Source: Opitutia bacterium
GTDB lineage: Bacteria; Verrucomicrobiota; Verrucomicrobiia; Opitutales; Opitutaceae
Direction of reading: 5' to 3'
Assembly (NCBI GenBank): GCA_947472765.1
Contig: CANJCM010000021.1
Location: 1-57,670, forward strand
DNA length: 57,670 bases
Shown piece after piece: positions 43,341 to 51,028 of the stretch (the stretch's first letter is position 1; each line of letters begins with the position of its first letter). Below the pieces are notes generated by a model, which saw only the letters and a program-made list of their open reading frames with translations, ran no database searches and had not been told where the DNA came from. The position numbers and the translations under genes are program-made.

Positions 43341-43656
43341 GGGGAGTAACAGGCAAGTTACGATTCGAAGCGCGCCTGGCGAGAGTCGAAGCCGCCAAAT
43401 TGGCGCTCTCCGGCCCGCTGCTCGAGCTGGAGTGACCGAGGCCGGGATGGCCGACGACGGCTTCAGTTCATTTACATTGTATTCACGCGTCGGAGACCCC
43501 CGATTTCCGTCCGGAGTGTACGGAGGGTGAACGAATAACGTGAGGTCGGAACCGTCGGATTACTTTTTTCGAACTTTAGTGGTAAATGTGGCGTCGTAAG
43601 CCGTAGTTCCAGCCCGCCGCGACGGCTCTTCCGCGCGCCCGGTCCGGTTTTCTCAT
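43341..43656. other. Divergent promoter region
   Basis: 316 bp between the DUF4440 and Ig-domain starts, with no gene seen. The 43500-43590 part is AT-richer (including ACTTTTTTCGAAC) and is the likely promoter zone. Confidence 0.4.
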
Positions 43657-45207
43657 ATGGTCCCATCCTTCATTCTCCGTCGCTTTCACTGGTTCAATCT
43701 CCCGGTCGGCCTGCTGCTCGCCGTGCTGCAACGCTCCCCTGCCCTCCGCCTGGCGACCGTGATCGAGGAGGGAATGCTGCGGGCGCCGCTCGGCGCCTGG
43801 CTGCGGCCGGCCCTGGTGGGCGTCGCGACGCTCGGAGCGATCGACAGCGTCGCCGGAGCCACCCAGTTCATCATCAGCAAAGCGAACCCCATCACCGGCA
43901 CGGTGGGCCAGGCGATCTCCCCGGTCTCGTTCACCTACAACGGCACACCCAATCCGGCGCGTTCCTTCCGGATCTTCGGTTCATTGCCGCCCGGACTCGC
44001 GTTCATTCCCGCGGCCTCGAACGGCATCGTAAACAGCGGCACACCGGTCATCTCGGGTACACCGACCCAGGCGGGGAGCGTCTCGATCCAGGTGCAGGGG
44101 TATTCGAATCTCAATGGGACCGGCGACACCTATACGGTGCGACCGACGATCAGCTTCACGATCTCGGCCGCCGCGGCCGTGATCCCGGTCTTCTCCGTAC
44201 AACCGACCAACCGGACCACCGTGGCCGGCGGCAGCGTCACGCTAAGCGCCAGCGCCAGCGGCAGCCCGACCTATGCGTGGCAGCGCAACGGCCTCGACGT
44301 CGCGGGCGGCACGGGGTCGAGTCTGACGTTGAACAATCTCCAGCCGGCGCAGACGGGAATTTATCTGGCCCGGGCAGCGACGAGCACGGGGACGACGTTG
44401 AGCAACCCGTCAGCCGTCGGCCTGACCACCTCCGCCAAGCTGGTCGGCAAGGGTACGGAGTTTCCCGACATCTTCCATGCGGGCACCGGCTTCACCTACG
44501 ATCAGATCCTGCTCGCGGACACGGCGGCCGCGGTGACGGCGGACGCGGGACAAATCTTGCGCATGTCCTTCGTCGATGTGAACGACGACATCGTGCAGGT
44601 CGAGGTCTCCGGTCCGGGCACTGTGACCGTTGTCCTCGATGCGGCCACCGGGCCCGCCACACCGTTGAACTACAATCAGGCGGTCACCTACATGAAGGGT
44701 CACGCCGGGATCGTGCTCTCGGGCGCCACGGTGGACACGAACCTCTCCATCTTCAGCGTCGGCCGGGCGAATGCGGCAAACCAGGCTCTGTTTCGCACCG
44801 ACGTCGCCTATGACGGCTTCGCGAGCCTGGCCTATGTGGCGATTATCAGTGCGGACGGGCAGTTCGGCGGACTGCGCGCGGCGAACGCGAACTTCTTCGC
44901 CACGCGGGGACTGACCGGCGTCTATGCGCCCGGCGTAAACTTCACCGGACCGGTGTTCGTCGGCGATATCTCCGCTTCGGATGAGGCGACGCCGGTGTTC
45001 GAAATCGGCGGCGGCAGCGACGTGCGCATCACGGGCGGCGACCTCTTCCAGACCAATGGACGAGCCGTGCTCGTGAGCGGCATCAGCGTTCTGCAGTTCA
45101 AGGCCGGAAGTTCGTCCCACGGCGAGTTGGTCGGTCCGCTGTCGAATCAGGCCGTGTTAATGAGCAACGGCACAAACGTCACATCGCAGATCGTCTCGGG
45201 GCCGTAG
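43657..45207 (+). CDS. Secreted Ig-domain protein sharing a module with 7816-10044
   Basis: 516 residues. The first about 70 residues are atypical for a signal peptide: basic start, LPVGLLLAVLQRSPALRLA, then LRPALVGVATLGAIDSVAGA, where export cleavage may follow. Residues about 75-165 are a putative-Ig (He_PIG) domain (GSLPPGLAFIPAASNGIVNS, GTPVISGTPTQAGSVSIQV), about 178-255 an Ig-like domain (TYAWQRNGLDVAGGTGSSLT) and about 258-505 the shared module (DDIVQVEVSGPGTVTVVLD, MKGHAGIVLSGATVDTNLS, FGGLRAANANFFATRG). It ends without the M23-like part of its paralogue and without a PEP-CTERM tail. Role unknown; surface location is inferred. Confidence 0.78.
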   Translation: MVPSFILRRFHWFNLPVGLLLAVLQRSPALRLATVIEEGMLRAPLGAWLRPALVGVATLGAIDSVAGATQFIISKANPITGTVGQAISPVSFTYNGTPNPARSFRIFGSLPPGLAFIPAASNGIVNSGTPVISGTPTQAGSVSIQVQGYSNLNGTGDTYTVRPTISFTISAAAAVIPVFSVQPTNRTTVAGGSVTLSASASGSPTYAWQRNGLDVAGGTGSSLTLNNLQPAQTGIYLARAATSTGTTLSNPSAVGLTTSAKLVGKGTEFPDIFHAGTGFTYDQILLADTAAAVTADAGQILRMSFVDVNDDIVQVEVSGPGTVTVVLDAATGPATPLNYNQAVTYMKGHAGIVLSGATVDTNLSIFSVGRANAANQALFRTDVAYDGFASLAYVAIISADGQFGGLRAANANFFATRGLTGVYAPGVNFTGPVFVGDISASDEATPVFEIGGGSDVRITGGDLFQTNGRAVLVSGISVLQFKAGSSSHGELVGPLSNQAVLMSNGTNVTSQIVSGP

Positions 45208-45222
45208 CCGCCAAGACTTCGC

Positions 45223-45280
45223 GGGCGCGCACGAGGCGCGCCCCTACGAAGCGGTGTAGGGGCGTGGCTCGTCCACGCCC
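45223..45280. repeat. 25-bp inverted repeat between convergent genes
   Basis: Arm 45223-45247 (GGGCG-CGC-ACGAG-GCG-CGCCCCTAC) faces 45256-45280 (complement GGGCG-TGG-ACGAG-CCA-CGCCCCTAC). The two 3-nt blocks differ but each stays self-complementary inside its own arm. Likely a bidirectional terminator or a dispersed hairpin element. Confidence 0.75.
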
Positions 45281-45354
45281 GATGGCTACGCTGATCCTCA
45301 ATCTGCTCCAGCCGTCCGGCCGGCGAGCATCGGCCCGACCCGTCAGGCCAGGGC

Positions 45355-46416
45355 TCACGGCGCCGCGCCCGGTTCGTAGAGGAAGAAATTTTCGTCCTCG
45401 ACGATCGCGCCCGTGAACTCGGCCACTTTCCGGAGCCAGTGGGTGGACACGATCGCTTCGCCCAGCCGGTAGTTGAGAATGAGGATGACGCGCTGGCCGG
45501 CCCGGCGCGGTAACGCGCGGGCCGCCTCGATCACCTCCGCGGCTGTCGGCTCCGCGAGCCGGCGCTGATCCCAGATGATGTAGGAACCCGCGCGGCCGGC
45601 CTGCGGATAGAAAATCTGCCGCTGCGGCGAACCGGCGAGAATCGCGATCGTGGTGTAGTCGACGTGGCCGACGAGCAGGCTCTCCGCGTAGCCGTCCTGC
45701 TGAAGAAATTCGGCGACCGCCCCGGCCTGCGAGAAGGGACGCGTCACCTCGACGGCGGCGGCAAGACCGCCCGCCGCCGCGTGCAGTCCAAAGAGGAAGG
45801 TGAGGCCGGAACTGAAGCCGCGACTCCAAACGCGATCGTCGGGCCCGGAGCGCGCCGAAGCCGACGCGTTGCGGGCCAGCCACGCCGCCACGACCAGAAT
45901 CACAAACAACATGCCGTGGTGCCGGACGGCGCCGGCGTACTTCACCTGGAAGAGGACCAGCAGGCCGAGTGATCCCGCCGCGAACACCCAGCCCGCCAGC
46001 GGTCGCCGGGCGAAGGAGTAAATCAGGAAACCCACATAAGCCGCCACGAGCCCGCTGCCGATCCAGGTCAAGGGGCCGTAAGGACGCTCGAACAGCACGG
46101 GGTGATTCCAGAAGTTCCCGTCCCACTTCGGCAACGAGACGTACGCTTCGGTCAGGTTCCGCAGGACACCGAGGAACGAGTTGGGTCCCAAATCAACCTG
46201 CCAGCCCGCGGCCACGCCGGAGTCCGCGGGCGGGATGATCTGCTGCAACGCGGTCACGGCGCCCACGCCGATCAGAATCACGCCACCCAGAAACGCCCAC
46301 GGCTCGTATTGCCCGCCCCCAGAAACCGCGCGCCGTCGTCCGACCCAAAAATCGGCGACCAATCCCGCCGACAGCACCAGCGCCACGATCAGGGTCAGGA
46401 TTGGAATCAAGGCCAC
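45355..46416 (-). CDS. Hypothetical polytopic membrane protein
   Basis: 353 residues with about six to eight membrane segments (ILTLIVALVLSAGLVADFWV, FLGGVILIGVGAVTAL, WIGSGLVAAYVGFLIY, MLFVILVVAAWLA) and a soluble C-terminal part (YTTIAILAGSPQRQIFYPQA, VSTHWLRKVAEFTGAIVEDE). The RHHGMLFVIL motif and the C-terminal layout recall glycosyltransferase-39-like or mannosyltransferase membrane proteins, but the N-terminal catalytic loop of those is missing, so it may be a shortened relative. It follows the DUF1080 gene by 50 bp on the same strand. Function not assigned. Confidence 0.65.
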   Translation of the reverse strand: MALIPILTLIVALVLSAGLVADFWVGRRRAVSGGGQYEPWAFLGGVILIGVGAVTALQQIIPPADSGVAAGWQVDLGPNSFLGVLRNLTEAYVSLPKWDGNFWNHPVLFERPYGPLTWIGSGLVAAYVGFLIYSFARRPLAGWVFAAGSLGLLVLFQVKYAGAVRHHGMLFVILVVAAWLARNASASARSGPDDRVWSRGFSSGLTFLFGLHAAAGGLAAAVEVTRPFSQAGAVAEFLQQDGYAESLLVGHVDYTTIAILAGSPQRQIFYPQAGRAGSYIIWDQRRLAEPTAAEVIEAARALPRRAGQRVILILNYRLGEAIVSTHWLRKVAEFTGAIVEDENFFLYEPGAAP

Positions 46417-46466
46417 TGCGGCCCCAGGCCCTCCATGAAAAATCTAGTGAACGGCGGAAACGCCGT

Positions 46467-47783
46467 TCACAGCCGCTTGATCCGCACCGCGCGGAACGCG
46501 ACCGGGTCGTTGTGGCCGGCGAAGCCAAAGTGGCCGGAAGTGCGATCCTTTCCCGGATGCGGACGGTTCTCCATGAACTCGGTGACCTTCGAGACGTCGC
46601 CGTGAAGGATCACGGTGCCGTTGAGTTCCACCTTGATCGTCGAGCCGCGCACCGTGACTTCCTCGAAATTCCACTCACCCGTGGACCGCAGGTAACCGCG
46701 CACCGCGCCGATCATCCCGTAGGCCGAACCGTGCACCTGCCGCGGGTCGAGCGCTCGCGGGGCGTTAATCCGATCCCAGTTGAGATCGTCGATCACCTGG
46801 CACTCGGCCATGCCGACGTAGGCGGTGTCGCCTTCCCCCGGGTAACGCAGCGCAAGCCCGTTATTGCCGCCCGGCGGGAGCTTGAACTCCACCCGCACGA
46901 TGAAGTCGGCGAACTCCTCCTGCGTGAAAATCGTCCCGCCCTTCTTCGGCAGGCACTCGATGGCGCCGTCGACAATCCGGTATTGGTCCACCGGTCCCGC
47001 CCAGCCCGAGAAGTCGCGGCCATTGAAGACCGACTTGAACGCCGGCGCGTCGCCGTGCTGCGAGAGCCACGCGTTGGCCTCGGTGGTGCCGATCTCGCGC
47101 ACGAAGACATTGCGCCAGCGAATCTCGCCGTCGTGGGTTTGGAGCTGGATCGGCCCGCGAGCCGGTACCGGCAGCGCGGCGTCGTAATAATTCTCGAGGA
47201 GTGCGTGATCGACCGTCTGCCGGCCGTTGAGCCACACGCTGACGCGCGCGCCGACCATCACGATGCGCACCGCATTCCATTCACCGAACGGGCGATCCGC
47301 CTTCACCAGCGGATCGCGGCCCGGCGAGCGGGCGTCGTTGTTCCAAAGGCCGCCCGAGCCCTTATCCGCACCGAGAGAAAACTTTTCGCGATCCGTTGAA
47401 TCCCAAATCTGAACCTGCGGCACGCCGCGGAGATAAATGCCGGAATCGGCCTTCGCGACCGTCCGGTACTCGACGAGCAGTTCGAAGTCGCCGTAGTCCT
47501 TCGTGGTCGTCGCATACTTGCCCGAGCCGTCGTTGATCAACTCGTCGCCGGCGGCCCGCCAGTGCTGGCGCAGGTCCGCGGTCCACTCCGCATCGAGCTT
47601 CGCCCGTTCGGCCTCCGGCAGCGCGAGCCACTTCCGGTGGTCGTAGGTGTCGCCCCCGCGCCAGCCCGAGAGGTCGCGGCCGTTGAAGAGCGCCGTGAAG
47701 CCCGACGGCGCCGTCGTCGCGGCGGCCGCGGCGGCCCAACCCAAACCCAGGAGGAGTGCGCGAAGAAAAGGAAGGAGTGTCAT
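46467..47783 (-). CDS. Two-domain DUF1080 (3-keto-disaccharide hydrolase-like) secreted protein
   Basis: 438 residues. Signal peptide (FLRALLLGLGWAAAAAATTA) and two successive DUF1080 lectin-like jelly-roll domains: FTALFNGRDLSGWRGGDTYD at about residue 28 and FKSVFNGRDFSGWAGPVDQY at about residue 240, each followed by a family-typical core (DSGIYLRGVPQVQIWDSTD; NNGLALRYPGEGDTAYVGM). DUF1080 proteins include 3-keto-glycoside hydrolases/lyases acting with Gfo/Idh/MocA oxidoreductases. Here the next gene upstream on the strand is such an oxidoreductase. A tandem of two domains in one chain is uncommon. Periplasmic location is predicted. Start 47783 fits the signal peptide. Confidence 0.9.
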   Translation of the reverse strand: MTLLPFLRALLLGLGWAAAAAATTAPSGFTALFNGRDLSGWRGGDTYDHRKWLALPEAERAKLDAEWTADLRQHWRAAGDELINDGSGKYATTTKDYGDFELLVEYRTVAKADSGIYLRGVPQVQIWDSTDREKFSLGADKGSGGLWNNDARSPGRDPLVKADRPFGEWNAVRIVMVGARVSVWLNGRQTVDHALLENYYDAALPVPARGPIQLQTHDGEIRWRNVFVREIGTTEANAWLSQHGDAPAFKSVFNGRDFSGWAGPVDQYRIVDGAIECLPKKGGTIFTQEEFADFIVRVEFKLPPGGNNGLALRYPGEGDTAYVGMAECQVIDDLNWDRINAPRALDPRQVHGSAYGMIGAVRGYLRSTGEWNFEEVTVRGSTIKVELNGTVILHGDVSKVTEFMENRPHPGKDRTSGHFGFAGHNDPVAFRAVRIKRL

Positions 47784-47894
47784 GGCAAAAATGCAGCGGA
47801 TCAGGAACAACGGAGGGGATTCGAAGCCAGGCGGCGGTCGACACGAATTATTGAGGCACGTCCAATGGAATGATGCATATTGGTACGCCAATCC

Positions 47895-47953
47895 TCCCGC
47901 TGCTCACGCAGCGGGCCACGACTGAAACGTGGCCCTGCCCGTGAGGGCAGGGA
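47895..47953. repeat. Twin GTGA-loop hairpin element
   Basis: CCCGCTGC-TCAC-GCAGCGGG and CCCTGCCC-GTGA-GGGCAGGG separated by 19 bases, between the Gfo and DUF1080 genes in the same transcription direction. Confidence 0.8.
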
Positions 47954-47986
47954 TTCGAAGCATGATGTCAGGTTGATAGAGGAGTC

Positions 47987-49069
47987 TCAATCGAGCGCGA
48001 TGGTCCGGCCCTCGCGGAAGGACTGATCGGCGGCGAGCACGATGCGCAGGCTGTCGATGGCACTCTGCCAGTGGGCGGAGAGATCGCGGTCCTCGCGAAT
48101 CGCGGCGAGGAAGACCTCCTGCTCGCGCCGGCAAAGTTCGTCGTGGTTCGGCTCGTCGGACACCGGAATGATTTCGTCGGAGCGCAGGAAAGTGCCGTCC
48201 GGCTGGCGCGCGGCATGGTGCAGCTTCAGCGCCTCGGTCTGGGTGTGGGCGTCGACGTTCGCCGACTGTCCGGCCGCCCCGGCGGTCGTAGCGACGATGC
48301 TGACGCAGCCCTTGGGTCCGATGACATCCTTCACGAAAAACGCGGTCTCGCTCATCATGGGCCCCCACCCCGCCTCGTACCAACCGACCGAGCCATCGGC
48401 GAACGTGACCTGCAGGTGGCCGTAGTTGATCTGATTCGGCGCGATCTCATCGCTCAGCCGGGCGCCGACGCCGTTCACGCGGATGGGCCGCGAACCGGTC
48501 ATCCGGCACATCACGTCCACGTAGTGCACGCCGCAGTCGACGATCGGCGAAGTGGTCTTGAGGAGCTGCTTGTGGGTCTCCCAATTCGGACCGGAGCTCT
48601 GCTGGTTGAGGTTCATCCGCATGACGAGCGGCTTGCCGAGCGTGCGGGCGAGCTCGGTGAACTTCTGCCACGACGGATGGACGTGGAGGATGTAGCCGAC
48701 GACGAGTTTCCTCCCGAGGCGCCGCGCGGTGGCGATGACGCGCTCGCAGTCGGCGAGGTTGTCGGCCACCGGCTTCTCAAGAAACAAGTGCGCCCCGGCC
48801 TCGAGCGCCGCGAGCGCGTAGGCCGCATGCGTCTCGGGATAGGTGCTGATGCAAACCGCGTCGGGCGTCGTCTTCGCCAGCGCCTCGGCGTAGTCGGCGA
48901 ACTCGGCGTAGCGGCCACCAAACTCAGCGTTGAGCTTCTGTCGGGAGGCGGCGCCGCGGCTGACAAGTCCGACGATTTCGAAGTGGTCGGACATCCGGTG
49001 ATAAGCCCGGGCATGCGAGGTGCCCATGTGGCCGCAACCGACGACGAGAACGCGAAGCTTGTTAGACAT
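47987..49069 (-). CDS. Cytosolic Gfo/Idh/MocA oxidoreductase
   Basis: 360 residues without a signal. RVLVVGCGHMGTSHARAYHR is the Rossmann nucleotide-binding turn (GxGxxG), FLEKPVADN carries the catalytic Lys (EKP), and VDCGVHYVDVMCRMTG the conserved active-site His. C-terminal FADGSVGWYEAGWGPM belongs to the substrate domain. Such enzymes oxidise sugars at C3 or other positions with NAD(P). Lies between MFS and DUF1080 genes on the same strand, fitting a sugar pathway that passes through 3-keto sugars. The exact sugar is unknown. Confidence 0.93.
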   Translation of the reverse strand: MSNKLRVLVVGCGHMGTSHARAYHRMSDHFEIVGLVSRGAASRQKLNAEFGGRYAEFADYAEALAKTTPDAVCISTYPETHAAYALAALEAGAHLFLEKPVADNLADCERVIATARRLGRKLVVGYILHVHPSWQKFTELARTLGKPLVMRMNLNQQSSGPNWETHKQLLKTTSPIVDCGVHYVDVMCRMTGSRPIRVNGVGARLSDEIAPNQINYGHLQVTFADGSVGWYEAGWGPMMSETAFFVKDVIGPKGCVSIVATTAGAAGQSANVDAHTQTEALKLHHAARQPDGTFLRSDEIIPVSDEPNHDELCRREQEVFLAAIREDRDLSAHWQSAIDSLRIVLAADQSFREGRTIALD

Positions 49070-49084
49070 GGACGTGATTTCCGA

Positions 49085-49187
49085 GTGGTGAGTGCCGAGT
49101 GCCGAAGTGGAGAATCCAGTGCGAGAGAGTCTTCCCTAGACTGCAGTCTGTAGTCTGTAGTCCGTCGTCTGCAGTCTTTGGTCCGCG
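49085..49187. repeat. Two different heptad families side by side
   Basis: GAGTGGT/GAGTGCC/GAGTGCC/GAAGTGG (about 49085-49112) is followed within 30 bp by CTGCAGT/CTGTAGT/CTGTAGT/CCGTCGT/CTGCAGT/CTTTGGT (49140-49181). Both keep a 7-nt period but with unrelated units. Confidence 0.85.
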
Positions 49188-49201
49188 ACCGCCGCGGCCG
49201 C

Positions 49202-50596
49202 TCAATGCGGCGCGCTGCCGGGCGCGGCCTTGTCCGTCGGGATGGCCGGCGGATGGAAGAAGAGCGCGAGCACGGCCGCAGCACCGAGCCCGACGAACGT
49301 CGGCAGGAGGAAGAGCCCCTTGAAGTCGGTGATGCCGTTGTGCGTGAAGGTCTGCTGGATGAGTCGCGGGCAAATCGAGTTCGCGAGCAGAGCGCCACCG
49401 CCGAGGATCATCATGTTGAAGAGTCCCTGGGCGCTGGCGCGGACGTCCTTCGGGAAATACGCGTCGACGAAGATGTAGACGGTCGCGAAGAAAAACGCGT
49501 AGCAGATGCCGTGGAGAATCTGCACGGCGACGATCGCGCCGGCCGACTGCGGGAAGTAGGCATACACCGCGAAGCGAGCCGCGTGGCCGAGAATCCCGAA
49601 GATCATCGTCCGCCGCCAGCCGAAGCGCTTCAGCGTGACGCCGAGGACGAGCATCGTGAGGATTTCGGCGACCTGACCGATCGTCATGACCGGCATAATC
49701 CAGTTGCCCGGGATCCCCACGCCGCCGGCGGAAGGCGCGGCGCCGAGGAAGCTGCCGGTCCAGTTGAAGTAGCAGTTGTGAACGAAGGAATCGACGAACG
49801 TGACCAGCCACAGGATGAGCACGAAGGGGTGCTTGAGCAGGCGCAGGGCTTCGAGCCAGGCGAGGCTGTCGGCGGCTCCCTCGGCCTTGGACTTCGGCGG
49901 TGTGTGCGGGAGGAGGAAGCTGAAGCCGGCGAGCGCGAGCGAAGCGATGCCGGCAACGACGTAGGTCCACTTGGTCGCGGCCTTGAGGGCGTCACCGGTC
50001 AGACCCGATTTGAGCACGATATCGAACCACGCCACGACGCCCTGGGGATTGGCCGCATCGACCTTGGCCCAGTCGACGAGGATGAAGGTGAACGGCCACG
50101 CGGCAATGATCCAACCGATGGTGCCGCCCATGCGGATGAGTCCGAACTCGCGCTGTGGATCCTTCATGTGGGCGAAGGCAATCGAGTTGGTGATCGAAAG
50201 CGTCGGCACGTAGAGCAGGCAGTGGATGAACATCAGCCAGAAGAACGGCCAGAAGGTGTGCACGAATCCGCACAGCAGGATGGCGATGCCGCCCACGAGG
50301 TGGCTGAAGGCGAGAAAACGTTCGGCGGCGAAGTGGCGATCGGCGTACTGATTGCTGAAAAACATGCCGATGATGGCGGCGATCGGGAAGGCGTTGAGAA
50401 TCATCCCCTGCTCGGAGAACAACCACTTGAGAAAGTCGGGCACGAACGGCGCCAGGACCGCAGGCGGCTCAGTCGGCGAGAAGCCGAGGCTCGGCAGATA
50501 GCCGAAAATCAAGGGCAGCCAGGCGCCCCAGACGGCCAGCTCGAGGACCATCATCAAAAACAGGCGACCTTTGGGAGAAGCTTGGGAGTCGGACAT
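49202..50596 (-). CDS. MFS transporter, nucleoside/sugar permease (NupG/XapB-like)
   Basis: 464 residues with 12 predicted membrane segments. LFLMMVLELAVWGAWLPLIF is the typical opening of the nucleoside:H+ symporter group; GMFFSNQYADRHFAAERFLA holds the loop 2-3 motif, and FGLIRMGGTIGWIIAAW and DAYFPKDVRASAQGLFNM follow. Members transport nucleosides, but many in sugar-catabolic loci of this phylum are found beside Gfo/Idh/MocA genes, as here, and may carry keto-sugars or glycosides. First gene of the leftward set MFS-Gfo-DUF1080. Divergent from the Tat-exported Gfo gene. Confidence 0.9.
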   Translation of the reverse strand: MSDSQASPKGRLFLMMVLELAVWGAWLPLIFGYLPSLGFSPTEPPAVLAPFVPDFLKWLFSEQGMILNAFPIAAIIGMFFSNQYADRHFAAERFLAFSHLVGGIAILLCGFVHTFWPFFWLMFIHCLLYVPTLSITNSIAFAHMKDPQREFGLIRMGGTIGWIIAAWPFTFILVDWAKVDAANPQGVVAWFDIVLKSGLTGDALKAATKWTYVVAGIASLALAGFSFLLPHTPPKSKAEGAADSLAWLEALRLLKHPFVLILWLVTFVDSFVHNCYFNWTGSFLGAAPSAGGVGIPGNWIMPVMTIGQVAEILTMLVLGVTLKRFGWRRTMIFGILGHAARFAVYAYFPQSAGAIVAVQILHGICYAFFFATVYIFVDAYFPKDVRASAQGLFNMMILGGGALLANSICPRLIQQTFTHNGITDFKGLFLLPTFVGLGAAAVLALFFHPPAIPTDKAAPGSAPH

Positions 50597-50689
50597 GAAA
50601 AGTTGAAGGGGTTTGGACGGGGCGGGAAAAGGTGTCGGGAGAACGCCGCGACGGGCGAGCCTGTTTTCTCACGGCGCGCGCCGCGCGCC

Positions 50690-50962
50690 TTGGATTTTGG
50701 ATGACGATGTCGCTTCGCTCGGTACTCGATTTTGGATTTCGGGAACACCAAACCCCTGAGACATCCCCCATCGCTGTCATTCTGAGCGGAAGCGAAGAAT
50801 CCATTTAGTCGGTGCATCATTCTGCGCGGATTCTTCGCTACGCTCAGAATGACAGAAAATGAAAGAACGCCATCCGGCGGCTACCCGTTTCCGAACGACA
50901 AAAGAGGTGGCCGAGGCAGGGCTCCGGAAATCCAAAATCAAGAATCCAAAATCCAAAATCTT
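50690..50962. repeat. GGATTTT heptads and a GTCATTCTGAG hairpin
   Basis: TTGGATT/TTGGATG heptads (about 50690) and CGATTTT/GGATTTC (about 50725) flank the inverted GTCATTCTGAG element, arms 50774-50802 and 50828-50855 (nearly perfect over 28 nt). AATCCAA/AATCAAG/AATCCAA/AATCCAA heptads follow (50929-50960), the complement of the first unit. The 50597-51028 gap has no gene. Confidence 0.8.
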
Positions 50963-51028
50963 TCGCGGCTTCCGCGAAAGCGGGGTTGCGAGCCCCACTC
51001 CCGCGGACAATCGTGCGGCCTCCCCCCC

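Noticed and set aside
50849-51028. N-terminal extension of the Tat Gfo protein from ATG 50849
   Set aside because: The extension is encoded by heptad and hairpin repeats; GTG 51029 directly precedes the Tat signal.
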